From an uncultured Marinicella sp. (GTDB lineage: Bacteria; Pseudomonadota; Gammaproteobacteria; Xanthomonadales; Marinicellaceae): a DNA stretch of 64,000 nt. Each line of letters begins with the position of its first letter. Within the stretch, counting starts at the first letter, position 1. Location: assembly GCA_947502925.1 (NCBI GenBank), contig CANNBS010000005.1, forward strand, positions 186,001 through 250,000, written 5' to 3'. Position numbers and translations under genes: made by a program. The notes under the pieces were generated by a model. The model saw nothing but the letters and a program-made list of their open reading frames with translations, was not told the DNA's origin and ran no database searches. This document shows positions 1 to 8,812 of this stretch, one piece after another.

Positions 1-2
1 AT

Positions 3-125
3 GCCCGAGGCGCCGCTGAGATTAATGAAACACTTAATCTTTTAAGTAAGCAACATGGCAGTCGTTTTGAACCGGCTCAGTTATTAACCGATAAAGCCGA
101 CAAAGACGAACGTTTTTACGATTAA
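3..125 (+). CDS. C-terminal end of a 3-hydroxyacyl-CoA dehydrogenase (fatty-acid oxidation alpha subunit-like), partial
   Basis: An open frame enters from the left edge and stops with TAA at 123-125, giving about 40 residues. The tail reads roughly LLSKQHGSRFEPAQLL followed by KADKDERFYD. The pattern 'hydrophobic helix - HG.RF.PA.LL - charged - FY' resembles the C-terminus of FadJ/FadB-type multifunctional enzymes, which usually end near a GESFY-like sequence. These proteins carry out the hydratase and dehydrogenase steps of beta-oxidation. Most of the gene lies outside the window, so the call rests on this short tail only. Any other long helical C-terminus could look similar, and the identification is tentative. 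Confidence 0.5.
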   Translation, partial: ARGAAEINETLNLLSKQHGSRFEPAQLLTDKADKDERFYD

Positions 126-135
126 AATTACAGCC

Positions 136-168
136 ACCCGTCGATGTTGATTCAGCTTTTCGGCGGGT
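136..168 (+). terminator. Imperfect inverted repeat after the partial gene, possible terminator
   Basis: The arms ACCCGTCGA (136-144) and TCGGCGGGT (160-168) pair over nine positions with one G-T pair. The hairpin starts about ten bases after the stop of the partial gene and ends just before the convergent diguanylate cyclase stop. There is no clear T-run, so this is a weak candidate that could serve either strand. Confidence 0.3.
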
Positions 169-178
169 TGCGCTACCC

Positions 179-1135
179 TTATTGACCGTTGACAGGAACG
201 GCTTCGGGGGGCTCAAAGGTGGCCACCACGGCCTGGTTTTTACCCTGTTGCTTAGCCCGGTAGAGTGCCCGGTCTGCACGTTTAATGGTCTGTTGCAAAT
301 TAGCGTCATGCAAGGCGTATTCTGTTAATCCAGCGCTGATGGTTATTGTTATTTCATGTGTATGATATTGGATGCGCTGGTCGGCCACCTGTTGAATAAT
401 TTTATTTGCGACCTGCTTACCATCTTCAGCGTGCGCCTGGGGTAATAACACCAAAAATTCTTCACCACCCCATCGATAGGCATAATCAGATTTTCTTAAG
501 TTCTTTTGCATGATGCGACTTATTTCAATCAGCACCACATCGCCGGCCGCGTGCCCTAAGTCATCGTTGACATGTTTAAAGTCATCTAAATCAAACATAA
601 TAACTGACAAAGGTTTTGATTTCTTTTGTAAGTTATCAACCAGACGCTGGCTGTAGCGAGAATAATGACGTCGATTAAATAAACCGGTTAATTCATCGGT
701 TTCACTACTTAAACGCATCATTTCCCGGGTTTGACTGTTATAGCGGGAAAAACGCGTGGTCCCATAAGCGCCAAAAACATACGCCGCCACCAGTAAACCG
801 CCACTGATATACCAAACCATATTAGCCGGGATTTGGAATACTTGTGCATAACCAATAAAAGTAAAGGCCCCGTGAGCAAACAAAAAACCCAGTGCCATGG
901 AACGTCCTTTTAGTTGAGAAGCCAGCAAATCATTAATAACAAAATAATAAAATGAAACCAGTGACAACAGACAATACAAACCGATTAACCACAAATCAAA
1001 TTCGTTTTTTAATGAGAGGGATTGCAAAAACAGCCAGCCCAGGAAGCCATTAAAACAAATAAAAACAAGGGTATAAGCCACCATATCCAGTGTACTAAAT
1101 CCTTTTTTCTTTTTGGCACCATCTAGCAAAGGCAT
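179..1135 (-). CDS. Membrane-bound diguanylate cyclase (GGDEF domain)
   Basis: A 318-residue protein. The N-terminal ~125 residues form several hydrophobic segments (about 19-40, 48-70, 80-100, 107-125), most likely five or six membrane helices of an uncharacterised sensor. A short linker leads to a GGDEF domain from about residue 145 (DELTGLFNRRHY) to 310. The active-site loop is GGEEF at 223-227, a catalytically competent variant. RKSD at 214-217, five residues upstream, matches the RxxD inhibitory I-site, so product feedback by cyclic di-GMP is likely. It should condense two GTP into cyclic di-GMP at the inner membrane, controlling motility or biofilm. It stands alone, convergent with the partial gene on its left and separated from rpsI by a strong terminator. 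The input signal cannot be read from the sequence. Confidence 0.9.
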   Translation of the reverse strand: MPLLDGAKKKKGFSTLDMVAYTLVFICFNGFLGWLFLQSLSLKNEFDLWLIGLYCLLSLVSFYYFVINDLLASQLKGRSMALGFLFAHGAFTFIGYAQVFQIPANMVWYISGGLLVAAYVFGAYGTTRFSRYNSQTREMMRLSSETDELTGLFNRRHYSRYSQRLVDNLQKKSKPLSVIMFDLDDFKHVNDDLGHAAGDVVLIEISRIMQKNLRKSDYAYRWGGEEFLVLLPQAHAEDGKQVANKIIQQVADQRIQYHTHEITITISAGLTEYALHDANLQQTIKRADRALYRAKQQGKNQAVVATFEPPEAVPVNGQ

Positions 1136-1256
1136 GTTTCTCGGGGGAAGAAGTTCAGTTAATTTTATCAGAAATACACTTTATAGTTTGACTCATATGT
1201 AACATTTTTCTTTTCATTTTTAATGCGAACCATTATTAAAGCTTATATTCAGGCAC

Positions 1257-1287
1257 AAAAAAACCGGCCAAAAGACCGGTTTTTTCT
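1257..1287 (-). terminator. Intrinsic terminator of the rplM-rpsI operon
   Basis: A hairpin with arms AAACCGGYC and its complement around a short AAAA-type loop, flanked by A-runs on one side and T-runs on the other (1257-1287). It lies about 18 bases after the rpsI stop on the minus strand. The symmetric A/T flanks would also let it stop plus-strand transcription. Confidence 0.85.
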
Positions 1288-1304
1288 GGTAACTGTTTGA
1301 AAGA

Positions 1305-1697
1305 TTAACGCTTGGAGAACTGTACCGAGCGACGGGCTTTGCGTAAACCCACTTTCTTTCTTTCCACCTTACGGGCATCCCGTGTCAGGAAATTATGTTC
1401 TTTTAAGGCGCTTTTCAAAGACTCATCAGATTCTAAAATAGCCCGTGACAATCCCAGACGTATGGCGCCGGCCTGACCGGTTATGCCACCACCTGAAACA
1501 GTGCAACGAACATCAAACTGATCATCAAGACCCAAATGCTCTAATGGTTGACGCGCCAGCATACGGGCTGTTTCACGACCAAAATAATCTTTAATGTCTT
1601 TGTCGTTAATTACAATCTTGCCTGAACCCGGGGTTAAAAAGACCCGAGCTGAAGAAGATTTTCTGCGTCCTGTTCCGTAATATTGTTCTGTTGCCAT
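1305..1697 (-). CDS. rpsI: 30S ribosomal protein S9
   Basis: A 130-residue protein, the usual bacterial S9 length. It starts [15 protein letters not shown], the typical Y.GTGRRK opening, and contains the conserved [12 protein letters not shown] segment in the middle. It ends in SKR, the C-terminal tail that reaches the P-site tRNA anticodon in the 30S subunit. It lies two bases downstream of rplM in the universally conserved L13-S9 pair and is followed by an intrinsic terminator, so the two genes form a bicistronic operon. Nothing in the sequence departs from the family. Confidence 0.98.
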   Translation of the reverse strand: MATEQYYGTGRRKSSSARVFLTPGSGKIVINDKDIKDYFGRETARMLARQPLEHLGLDDQFDVRCTVSGGGITGQAGAIRLGLSRAILESDESLKSALKEHNFLTRDARKVERKKVGLRKARRSVQFSKR

Positions 1698-1699
1698 AA

Positions 1700-2128
1700 T
1701 TATACCTCTAAAGCTTTGGGTTCTTGCGCGGCATGTGGATGCTCATTGCCGGCATAAACTTTTAATTTGCGATACATTTGACGACCCAATGAATTTTTGG
1801 GCAGCATGCCTTTAACCGCCTTTTCAATGACTCGCTCAGGATGCTTTGCTAACATGTCTTTTAAACCAATGGTTTTTAAATTACCCACATAGCCTGTGTG
1901 ATGCTGATACACTTTAGCATCCATTTTATTGCCGGTTACGGCAATTTTCTCAGCATTGATGACCACAATATAGTCACCCGTGTCCACATGCGGGGTGTAT
2001 TCAGGTTTATGTTTGCCACGAAGACGGGTGGCAATTTCTGTGGCCATTCGACCTAAGGTTTTACCTTCGGCGTCTACTAAGAACCATTCGCGGTTGATTT
2101 GTTCCGCTTTTGCGCTGTATGTTTTCAT
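1700..2128 (-). CDS. rplM: 50S ribosomal protein L13
   Basis: A 142-residue protein identical in length to typical L13. The sequence includes [14 protein letters not shown] at the start, the LGR.A...A..LRGKHK motif around residues 25-42, [17 protein letters not shown], and the [10 protein letters not shown] segment near residue 108. L13 is an early-assembly component of the large subunit. It is the first gene of the rplM-rpsI operon. In E. coli L13 represses its own mRNA from the leader. The ~165-base leader region here (2129-2293) contains a direct repeat described separately, but I cannot see a specific L13 mimic. Confidence 0.98.
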   Translation of the reverse strand: MKTYSAKAEQINREWFLVDAEGKTLGRMATEIATRLRGKHKPEYTPHVDTGDYIVVINAEKIAVTGNKMDAKVYQHHTGYVGNLKTIGLKDMLAKHPERVIEKAVKGMLPKNSLGRQMYRKLKVYAGNEHPHAAQEPKALEV

Positions 2129-2236
2129 ATTATTTTACGTTATTTCGAACCTGGGCCTGACTTGAAAGTGCCATCCAAGGAGCGGCCATTCACAAAGTGC
2201 GGGAATGTTACTGAATTACACTTAAAGATGCAAGTT

Positions 2237-2266
2237 ATTTATGCAGAAGTTTACGCATTTATGCAG
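2237..2266 (-). repeat. Direct repeat of CTGCATAAAT upstream of rplM
   Basis: Read on the minus strand, CTGCATAAAT occurs twice, at 2257-2266 and 2237-2246, with a period of exactly 20 bases (about two helical turns). It lies 110-140 bases upstream of the rplM start and 55 bases or less upstream of the ygfB-like stop region. It could be a regulatory site or part of the leader. Function unknown. Confidence 0.4.
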
Positions 2267-2293
2267 CCCTTAAATGCGACACTGCTTTGATCT

Positions 2294-2842
2294 TTAATTT
2301 AACCGCTGAGCAGTCGGCTGAATATGATTTAACTCCGTATACAATAACATCACGCCACAACGGATGTACTCCACCACTTGTTGGTAATCCATCTCATCAC
2401 TTTCCACACCCTCGACTTGATTATCCATTTGGCCAATGGCGTGAAGGTCACTGATAAACTCCCGACTTTCAGCGGTCAAATCCACATGGCTAAAACCGGC
2501 CTGGCCAAGCCCGGATATAAAAGCCTGCACCCAATCAGAAACCGCCTTCAAACGCTTCGATAAATCATGGCTGTCATCAGGCACAATTAAATGATAGCCG
2601 TAGTCATTATCTTTGAGTTCTTTCTTGGCCAATTCAAATACCGCGGAAAATACCTCGGACACAGATTCAGCTGATGTCTCAGATAAACAAAAATCAGCCA
2701 TCGTCAATTCTAACCAGTGTTGATAATGGGTATCGGCATTAAAACACAGCATGGCACTGGCCTGCGCATGTAATTCTGCAGGCGACGCTAAAACTTCTAA
2801 TGATTTTAGGTGCTCGGCAAAGGCTTGATAGGGAATTTTCAT
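2294..2842 (-). CDS. YgfB/YecA (UPF0149) family protein
   Basis: A 182-residue, acidic, all-helical protein of the UPF0149 family. Recognisable features are the N-terminal helix with LxxLxxLxxPAELHA (residues 10-28) and the central ELAKKELKDNDYGYHLIVPDD segment. The later signatures are W..AF..GLG near residue 105 and DYQQVVEYIR.GVMLLYTEL near the end. YgfB in other gammaproteobacteria sits beside the zapA-ygfA region, exactly as here, divergent from the zapA cluster. In Pseudomonas, YgfB is reported to act as a regulator affecting ampDh3, but no direct function can be deduced here. It lacks the C-terminal SEC-C zinc motif found in YecA-type members. Confidence 0.85.
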   Translation of the reverse strand: MKIPYQAFAEHLKSLEVLASPAELHAQASAMLCFNADTHYQHWLELTMADFCLSETSAESVSEVFSAVFELAKKELKDNDYGYHLIVPDDSHDLSKRLKAVSDWVQAFISGLGQAGFSHVDLTAESREFISDLHAIGQMDNQVEGVESDEMDYQQVVEYIRCGVMLLYTELNHIQPTAQRLN

Positions 2843-3034
2843 GTGATTTTATAGATTTTTCAAAAACTTGAACCAATAAGTTAATAAGTTTATTGACCTT
2901 TTATCGCGAACAAATTATATTAATTCAAATCGATGGATTAAGATTTCTGTGGTCTGAGGACATTATGGGGATAAACCCAGTGTGCATCAAGTCACCTTGA
3001 TGAATTTTAAACATTTAGACGGCTCTGTAATGAT

Positions 3035-3238
3035 ATGAATGATATTAAAGAATTAGAAAAAAACATTGAAAAATGTCTCGATAAAATAGAACAATATGCC
3101 GCTGAAAACAATGCATTGCGGACCCGCATGGAAGAACTCACCCAGGAAAAGGCGCGGCTGATGCAGAAAAATGACCAGGCAAAAACCCGGTTGGAGTCCA
3201 TGATTTCCCGTTTACGTAATCTGGAGCAAGCAGTATGA
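3035..3238 (+). CDS. Small coiled-coil protein preceding zapA (TIGR02449-like)
   Basis: A 67-residue protein that is almost entirely a predicted coiled coil: MNDIKELEKNIEKCLDKIEQ at the start, heptads of I/L/A through the middle, and RLRNLEQAV at the end. It resembles the short ZapB-like TIGR02449 proteins that precede zapA in many gammaproteobacteria. Its stop overlaps the zapA start by four bases (ATGA), so the two are translationally coupled. A role in division-ring assembly alongside ZapA is inferred from position only. The start at 3035 follows about ten bases after a weak GTAAT purine-poor stretch. No alternative upstream start is apparent. Confidence 0.8.
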   Translation: MNDIKELEKNIEKCLDKIEQYAAENNALRTRMEELTQEKARLMQKNDQAKTRLESMISRLRNLEQAV

Positions 3239-3528
3239 GTAAAGAACGCATCACGGTTAAATTATTAAATCGCGAGTATCCGTTCAGCTGTGAACCCGGC
3301 GAACGCCAGTCTTTATTAATGGCCGCCGATCATTTAGACAGCGCCATGCGTGAAATCAAACAAAACAACAGCACCCTGTCTTATGAAAAAATCGCTTTGA
3401 TGTCGGCCATGAATATTGCCCATGAGCTGATCAAAGCGCAATCTCTGAATCAACATTATGACAGCGAAGTGATGGACTCCATCAAAAAACTCAATGGTAA
3501 GCTTGAACAGGCCATCGCGAACGATTAG
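3235..3528 (+). CDS. zapA: Cell division protein ZapA
   Basis: A 97-residue protein with the ZapA fold: an N-terminal strand pair (RITVKLLNREYPFSCEPGER), then DHLDSAMREIK and the long C-terminal helix with YEKIALMSAMNIAHEL. ZapA binds and bundles FtsZ filaments at midcell. It overlaps the preceding coiled-coil gene by ATGA and is followed directly by 6S RNA and ygfA. The zapA-ssrS-ygfA order is a classical gammaproteobacterial arrangement. Confidence 0.93.
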   Translation: MSKERITVKLLNREYPFSCEPGERQSLLMAADHLDSAMREIKQNNSTLSYEKIALMSAMNIAHELIKAQSLNQHYDSEVMDSIKKLNGKLEQAIAND

Positions 3529-3539
3529 AATGAAACTTA

Positions 3540-3733
3540 ATGATGTTGACTGTGGTGTTCGAGCGCTATTTGCATATGCCTTGGCCCTAATTAAAAACCA
3601 CAGGAAACCGGAATCAATCATCCGTGTGCAAGCTCACCTTTGCAGTGAGAAGCCTTAGATGTTGAGAGGTTTCCGCCTTGTACCTTTGGTACCAAGGACG
3701 CCAATAGTCACCGGCACCAACGGTCAACATCTT
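3540..3733 (+). ncRNA. ssrS: 6S RNA
   Basis: The ~219-base space between zapA and ygfA holds a 6S RNA. The ends pair perfectly: GATGTTGAC at 3542-3550 and GTCAACATC at 3723-3731. Inside is GAGAAGCCTTA (near 3646-3657), matching the conserved segment of E. coli 6S RNA as I recall it. It is followed by a hairpin CCTTGTACC-TTT-GGTACCAAGG (near 3678-3700), equivalent to the CCTTGAACC...GGTTCAAGG stem of E. coli. The length of about 190 nt agrees with the family. The RNA mimics an open promoter and sequesters sigma-70 RNA polymerase in stationary phase. The exact 5' and 3' ends are estimated from the closing stem. Confidence 0.93.
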
Positions 3734-3746
3734 TCATTTTGACCGC

Positions 3747-4298
3747 ATGTCCCAATCCAAGCTTAAATCCCAACTACGCCAACGTCTGCGCCAACAACGC
3801 AATGCGCTGACACAGCAACAGGTTGAGGCCAACGCCCGCATCATTGTCGAAAAAATTGTCACCAGTGCTTATTGGCAACAATCACAGCACGTCGGAATAT
3901 ACCTGCCCATTAATAACGAAGTGGATTTAACTGCTTTATTACACACTGAAAAAACCTGTTATATTCCCAGCGTTCGTGGTTCGGCCATGCAATTTCATCG
4001 TTACCATCAGCAATTACCCTTAATCACAACCGCTTATGGCTTATCACAACCCAAATTTGCAAGCTGTCATAAACAACCGCAATTAGATCTGTGCTTAATG
4101 CCTCTGGTGGGTTTTGATACCCAAGGCCATCGGTTAGGTATGGGCGGTGGCTATTATGACCGTTATTTTGAAAACAATTCTGACACTGTTTTACTGGGTG
4201 TGGCGCATGCTGTTCAAAAACATGAGCAATTGCCCACGGACCCCTGGGATGTTAAACTTCAGGGTATTATCACTGAACAAGATTGGTTTCTGATATGA
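3747..4298 (+). CDS. ygfA: 5-formyltetrahydrofolate cyclo-ligase
   Basis: A 183-residue protein of the MTHFS family, which uses ATP to convert 5-formyl-THF to 5,10-methenyl-THF. The N-terminal helix is basic and glutamine-rich ([17 protein letters not shown]). The strand [14 protein letters not shown] around residue 50 and the signature [11 protein letters not shown] near 130-141 (ATP/Mg binding) are both present. It ends with the usual [22 protein letters not shown] region. It lies just downstream of 6S RNA and overlaps rpiA by four bases (ATGA). The coupling with ssrS and rpiA is conserved in related bacteria. Confidence 0.93.
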   Translation: MSQSKLKSQLRQRLRQQRNALTQQQVEANARIIVEKIVTSAYWQQSQHVGIYLPINNEVDLTALLHTEKTCYIPSVRGSAMQFHRYHQQLPLITTAYGLSQPKFASCHKQPQLDLCLMPLVGFDTQGHRLGMGGGYYDRYFENNSDTVLLGVAHAVQKHEQLPTDPWDVKLQGIITEQDWFLI

Positions 4299-4957
4299 AT
4301 CAAGATGACATGAAAAAAGCCGTGGCTCGCGCCGCTTTGGATTATTTGGATGAATACGATATGTTGATAGGTATGGGCACCGGTTCCACTGTCAATCATT
4401 TCATCGATTTACTGAGCTCGGTCAAAAGTCGGGTCGACGCTGTGGTCTCCAGTTCCGAAGCCACCACCGCCAAACTGAAAGAACATGGTTTTCATGTTAA
4501 AGAGCTGAACCAAACCGGTGATATTCTTCTCTACTTTGATGGCGCCGATGAATGCGATGCCCATAATCGATTGATTAAAGGCGGCGGTGGCGCCTTAACG
4601 AGAGAGAAAGTGGTGGCCGAAGCCGCTGACAAGTTCATCTGCATGGTTGATGAGTCCAAGCGGGTTGATTTATTGGGTGAATTCCCATTACCCGTGGAAG
4701 TGATTCCCATGGCCCGCAGTCTGGTGGCCAGAAAATTAGTCAAATTGGGCGGCCAGCCGGTTTTTCGCCAAGGCTTTGTCACCGATAATGGCGGTGAAAT
4801 TCTCGATGTGCATCACCTTAAAATAACCGATCCGGTCAGTTTAGAACAGGAAATCAATGCCATACCGGGCGTGATTAGTCATGGTTTATTCGCTCGACGG
4901 GGTGCCGATGTGACCCTGGTTGCAGACAGCAGCGGTCAGGTCAAGACTCAGAAATAA
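4295..4957 (+). CDS. rpiA: Ribose-5-phosphate isomerase A
   Basis: A 220-residue protein, normal for RpiA. It catalyses ribose 5-phosphate/ribulose 5-phosphate interconversion in the pentose phosphate pathway. Motifs are [12 protein letters not shown] (phosphate loop, about residues 24-36), SSSEATT, DGADECD (catalytic Asp residues, about 80-86), [11 protein letters not shown] and the C-terminal [11 protein letters not shown]. The start at 4295 is chosen over an in-frame ATG at 4283 because it gives the typical [12 protein letters not shown]-terminus and an ATGA overlap with the ygfA stop. It is convergent with the ubiI-like gene, with a one-base gap. Confidence 0.95.
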   Translation: MNQDDMKKAVARAALDYLDEYDMLIGMGTGSTVNHFIDLLSSVKSRVDAVVSSSEATTAKLKEHGFHVKELNQTGDILLYFDGADECDAHNRLIKGGGGALTREKVVAEAADKFICMVDESKRVDLLGEFPLPVEVIPMARSLVARKLVKLGGQPVFRQGFVTDNGGEILDVHHLKITDPVSLEQEINAIPGVISHGLFARRGADVTLVADSSGQVKTQK

Positions 4958-4958
4958 C

Positions 4959-6122
4959 TTAACTGCCGGCTTGATTGATTAACCAATGTTTTAAAGGCTT
5001 AAAGCCGTTCACTAAGTTCATGCCCTTGCCGCGCAACCAGGTGAGCCCCGGTTGTTCAATGGCATAAAAACGCTGCAGAAAGCTCATCAATTCAGAGGTC
5101 ATCAGCACTTCACTGTGTCGGCGACGCTGATGGCGTTTTAAAGCACGCGTGACGGTTTCCTCGTCGCGCAGATTCACGCCCTCAATTTGCCGCACCAGTT
5201 CAGCCACATCACTTAAACCCAGATTTACGCCCTGCCCGGCCAGCGGATGCACCACATGGGCACTGTCCCCCAATAGTACCAGGCGGCCCACCACTGTTTC
5301 GTTGGCATACATTTGTCGCAGCGGAAAGCTGGCACGCTCGCTCATAAGCTCAATTGCACCCAGATCACAGCGTAAATGGGCTTTTAAACCATGAATAAAT
5401 CGCGACTCATCGGCCTCAAGCCACTGCCTGTACTGATCCTCATCGCAACTCCATACCAGCGAAAACAAATCACCGCCCATGGGCAATAAAGCCACCGGCC
5501 CTGAGTGATTAAAGGCCTGTAATGCAGTTTTTTCAGGCGCTTGACTAATACGCAGATAGCAGACAATGGCGCGCTGTTGATAAGAACTGTTACGAACAGT
5601 AATTCCGGCCATTTCACGCACCGGCGAGCCGGCACCGTCACAGGCCAGCAATAATCGAGCCTGTAATTTGTCCCCGTTATCCAGGTTTACCGAAACCTGA
5701 CGCTGTGACTGTTCGAAAGAATCAAGGGTGTGCTGATAATATGTGGTCACCTGAGGATATTCCTGAAGTTTTTTCTGGGCAGCATACACCAACCATTTAT
5801 TCTCGGTGATGGCCCCTAAATCACGGGCCGAACCACTGTTAAAGTTTAATTGGCCGCGGCTGTTATTATCCCACACCTGCATCGCCTGATAAGACCCCAT
5901 ACGATCATCATCAATCAAACTTGTAATCCCTAAATCAGCCAATAATTTTAAGTGCTTTTCAGCAATCGCCACCACCCGTAGCGTGCGCTCATTATCAGAC
6001 TGACAGTTGATTTGCGGGCCGGCTTCAACCACGGCAACACTTAAATCAGCGGCAGCCAGGGCATTGGCACAGACCGCACCGACCATGCCACCACCACTGA
6101 TAATTACATCAAATTTCTGCAT
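4959..6122 (-). CDS. ubiI: FAD-dependent ubiquinone-biosynthesis hydroxylase, UbiI/UbiF type
   Basis: A 387-residue flavoprotein of the UbiH/UbiF/UbiI/COQ6 family. The N-terminal Rossmann motif is SGGGMVGAVCANALA (about residues 9-23), the second FAD motif is LLACDGAGSPVRE, and the third is GDSAHVVHPLAGQGVNLG near 285-302. All are intact. The family hydroxylates the aromatic ring of ubiquinone precursors. UbiI acts at C5 and UbiF at C6, and the two cannot be separated with certainty by eye. I prefer UbiI because of its position directly after ubiH, as in the ubiH-visC pair. Its start overlaps the ubiH stop by one base (TAATG), so the genes are co-translated. It is the last gene of the long minus-strand series. 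Confidence 0.75.
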   Translation of the reverse strand: MQKFDVIISGGGMVGAVCANALAAADLSVAVVEAGPQINCQSDNERTLRVVAIAEKHLKLLADLGITSLIDDDRMGSYQAMQVWDNNSRGQLNFNSGSARDLGAITENKWLVYAAQKKLQEYPQVTTYYQHTLDSFEQSQRQVSVNLDNGDKLQARLLLACDGAGSPVREMAGITVRNSSYQQRAIVCYLRISQAPEKTALQAFNHSGPVALLPMGGDLFSLVWSCDEDQYRQWLEADESRFIHGLKAHLRCDLGAIELMSERASFPLRQMYANETVVGRLVLLGDSAHVVHPLAGQGVNLGLSDVAELVRQIEGVNLRDEETVTRALKRHQRRRHSEVLMTSELMSFLQRFYAIEQPGLTWLRGKGMNLVNGFKPLKHWLINQAGS

Positions 6123-7333
6123 TAGGAGACCTCCGAAAGACCACCGGCCAGCTGATAGAATTGGCGTTTAAGCCCCACTGAACTGTCCACCGCCAACAAA
6201 CCCAGCGACCGCAAGCCATTGATAACCGGCTGGTCAATTTTAAACCAGGTCATTAAATCATCGGTGTACTGTAATATGGCTTGTTGATCGGGCAGCGATT
6301 GTTGTTGGTAGTCTGCCAGCACTGCATCACTGCCGATATCTTGCTGATTGTTTTGTGCTTTGTTTAACACAGCGGTTAAACGCTGAATACCGCGCACCCC
6401 TAAATTTAATCCCTGTGCTGACACCGGCGACACCGTATGGGCGGCATTGCCGAGTAATAACACCCGGTCTTTGTATTGTTGTGACACACAGATGCGGTAC
6501 AAGGGATAACTGCTGCGCTGACCCACTCTGGTGATGCGGCCTAAACGGTGGCCTATAGCCTGTTGCAGGGCGTTTTTAAAATCAGTCTCATCTGCGTTCA
6601 GCATCTGCTTTGCTTGTTGTTCAGGCAAGGTCCAGACCAGTCCCAGGCGATCATGGAACGGTAATAAAGCCATCGGACCGGTTTTGGTCAGACGCTCATA
6701 AGCACAATGTTTATGGGGCAATTCAGTGGCCACATTAGCGATGATGGCGGTGCGGTGATAGTTTTTGGTGACTGTGGCTAAATGCAAAGTCTTCCTGACA
6801 AAAGAACGGGCGCCATCGGCAGCCAACATCAGCCGAGTGCGGTGGCTATGAGCGGTTGAATCTGTTTTGTATTGAATCAAGACATCAGACCGTCCGGATG
6901 AAAATTGAGTTAACTCAGCCGGTGCTGATAAGGTTATGTGTGGGTGTTTACTGACCTTCTGCCATAAGCTTTGACCCAATACTTTGGCTTCAACCACATG
7001 CGCCAGATGATCAACCTGTAACTCATCACAATCAAAATGAACTGAACCAAACCGACCTTTCTGGCTGACATGTACCTGATTCACCACAGTACTGTGGGGT
7101 GCAATGTCTGACCAAATACCCAATTTTTGCCAGAATAATCGTGACGCCGGATTAACCACCAAAGTGCGGTCATCAAACCCGGGGGGCTGATTAGCCATCA
7201 GCTGTTGCGGTTCACCGGCTTCCAGTACATGCACAGTACAATGTTCTGAGGCCAACGACAGTGCCGTCGCCAAACCGACGATACCACCACCGATGAGGGT
7301 GATGTCATAATCGATGTCTTTAGTTGTCGCCAT
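6122..7333 (-). CDS. ubiH: 2-octaprenyl-6-methoxyphenol hydroxylase (UbiH)
   Basis: A 403-residue flavin monooxygenase of ubiquinone synthesis. It opens with [19 protein letters not shown], and has the UbiH-like [13 protein letters not shown] segment around 50-65. It then has [30 protein letters not shown] in the middle and the FAD motif near 293-310. That third motif reads [18 protein letters not shown]: the usual HPxAGQG is changed to SPVSAQG, a noticeable departure. The general colour of the sequence ([19 protein letters not shown]) fits UbiH better than UbiI. Its start overlaps the end of purF by 14 bases. This is unusual, because purF and ubiH are not normally linked. Confidence 0.82.
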   Translation of the reverse strand: MATTKDIDYDITLIGGGIVGLATALSLASEHCTVHVLEAGEPQQLMANQPPGFDDRTLVVNPASRLFWQKLGIWSDIAPHSTVVNQVHVSQKGRFGSVHFDCDELQVDHLAHVVEAKVLGQSLWQKVSKHPHITLSAPAELTQFSSGRSDVLIQYKTDSTAHSHRTRLMLAADGARSFVRKTLHLATVTKNYHRTAIIANVATELPHKHCAYERLTKTGPMALLPFHDRLGLVWTLPEQQAKQMLNADETDFKNALQQAIGHRLGRITRVGQRSSYPLYRICVSQQYKDRVLLLGNAAHTVSPVSAQGLNLGVRGIQRLTAVLNKAQNNQQDIGSDAVLADYQQQSLPDQQAILQYTDDLMTWFKIDQPVINGLRSLGLLAVDSSVGLKRQFYQLAGGLSEVS

Positions 7334-8795
7334 GGTTCTGTTTGGCTAAATCACTGCGATTTAAGCCGATATTGACGAAATAATCTTCTGCCACATCGGT
7401 GACATAATCATTGGAAAAACAGGATGAATCAAAACGGTCAATATTGGGATTACCTTCCAAACAAGCGGCTTCCAGGTCTTCCAGGGTTTGATAAATCAAA
7501 CCATCGGCACCTAATTCCCGACATATGTCCTCTTCGCTGCGTTGATGTGCCACCAATTCATCAGACACCGGCATATCGATACCGTAAATATTGGGGTATC
7601 TCACCGGTGGCGCAGCCGAGGCGAAAAATACTTTTTTGGCGCCGGCCTCGCGAGCCATTTCAATAATTTGTTTGGATGTGGTGCCTCGAACAATAGAGTC
7701 ATCAATTAACAGAACATTTTTACCACGAAACTCCAGCTCCACTTTATTCAGCTTACGGCGAACAGATTGTATTCGCTGTTCCTGACCGGGCATGATAAAA
7801 GTGCGGCCAATGTAACGGTTTTTAATAAAGCCTTCGCGAAACTTTAAATTTAAGGCATGGGCCAGTGGAATGGCCGCCGTTCGAGATGACTCCGGGATGG
7901 GAATCACCACATCAATGTCTTCATCGGACCAACGTTCTTTAATACGCTCAGCCAGCTTTTCGCCCATACGCAAACGCGCCTTATACACCGACACATCATC
8001 AATCATGGAATCGGGACGGGCAAAATAAACAAACTCAAAGACACAGGGTGATAACTGCGTCTTTTCGGCACAGACCTGGCGATGCACCTGTCGGTCATTG
8101 GTGATAATAATGGCCTCACCCGGCGCCACATCTGACACCAGATCAAAATGATGCAAATCCAGCGCCACACTTTCAGACGCCACCATATATTCATCACCTT
8201 CTTCAGACGGTCGCACGCCATAAACCAGAGGCCTGATGCCATTCGGATCACGAAATGCAACAATGCCATAACCGGGAATAATTAATACGCCCGCATAGGC
8301 GCCCTGACAGCGTTTGTGTACGCGTTTGACCGCGTGAAAAATGGCCTCAGGCGTAATCTTTAAACCAGAGGCATTGGCCAATTCATGAGCAAATATATTC
8401 AGCAAAACTTCCGAATCTGAACGGGTATTAATGTGACGGCGATCTTCTGCAAACAACTCCCGGGTCAGCTGCTCGGTATTATGCAAATTACCGTTATGGG
8501 CAAAGGCAATGCCAAAGGGTGAATTAACATAAAATGGCTGGGCTTCTTCGTAATCACTGGAGCCGGCCGTTGGGTAACGGACATGTCCGATGCCGGCGTT
8601 GCCTTTAAGTTTTTGGGTGTTGGCCGTTTTAAAGACATCACTGACCAGGCCGTTATTCTTAACCAGTTCTAACTTGCGACCGTGGCAGGTGGCAATACCG
8701 GCCGCATCCTGGCCACGGTGCTGTAAGATGGTTAAGCATTCATAAATCGTCGAGGCCACTTCATGATTGGCCATAATCCCCACAATTCCACACAT
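7320..8795 (-). CDS. purF: Amidophosphoribosyltransferase
   Basis: A 491-residue enzyme for the first committed step of purine synthesis, transferring glutamine amide nitrogen to PRPP. It starts MCGIVGIMA, with Cys2 as the N-terminal nucleophile after Met removal. It has the glutamine amidotransferase motifs [13 protein letters not shown] and GHVRYPTAG and the later [11 protein letters not shown]. The PRPP-binding loop [17 protein letters not shown] lies near residue 355-372. No iron-sulfur-type leader is present, as in enterobacterial PurF. It follows cvpA by 17 bases, the classical cvpA-purF operon, and overlaps ubiH downstream. Confidence 0.97.
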   Translation of the reverse strand: MCGIVGIMANHEVASTIYECLTILQHRGQDAAGIATCHGRKLELVKNNGLVSDVFKTANTQKLKGNAGIGHVRYPTAGSSDYEEAQPFYVNSPFGIAFAHNGNLHNTEQLTRELFAEDRRHINTRSDSEVLLNIFAHELANASGLKITPEAIFHAVKRVHKRCQGAYAGVLIIPGYGIVAFRDPNGIRPLVYGVRPSEEGDEYMVASESVALDLHHFDLVSDVAPGEAIIITNDRQVHRQVCAEKTQLSPCVFEFVYFARPDSMIDDVSVYKARLRMGEKLAERIKERWSDEDIDVVIPIPESSRTAAIPLAHALNLKFREGFIKNRYIGRTFIMPGQEQRIQSVRRKLNKVELEFRGKNVLLIDDSIVRGTTSKQIIEMAREAGAKKVFFASAAPPVRYPNIYGIDMPVSDELVAHQRSEEDICRELGADGLIYQTLEDLEAACLEGNPNIDRFDSSCFSNDYVTDVAEDYFVNIGLNRSDLAKQNHGDN

Positions 8796-8812
8796 AGGTC
8801 GATTAACTCCGG

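Noticed and set aside
34..309. 91-residue minus-strand frame over the left-edge gene and the diguanylate cyclase end
   Set aside because: It overlaps the terminator-like hairpin and both flanking genes and has no similarity I can recognise.
2099..2290. Plus-strand 63-residue frame over the rplM leader
   Set aside because: Short, no ribosome-binding site, and covers the rplM start and its leader.
4531..4782. Minus-strand frame inside rpiA
   Set aside because: Typical antisense shadow of a well-conserved gene.
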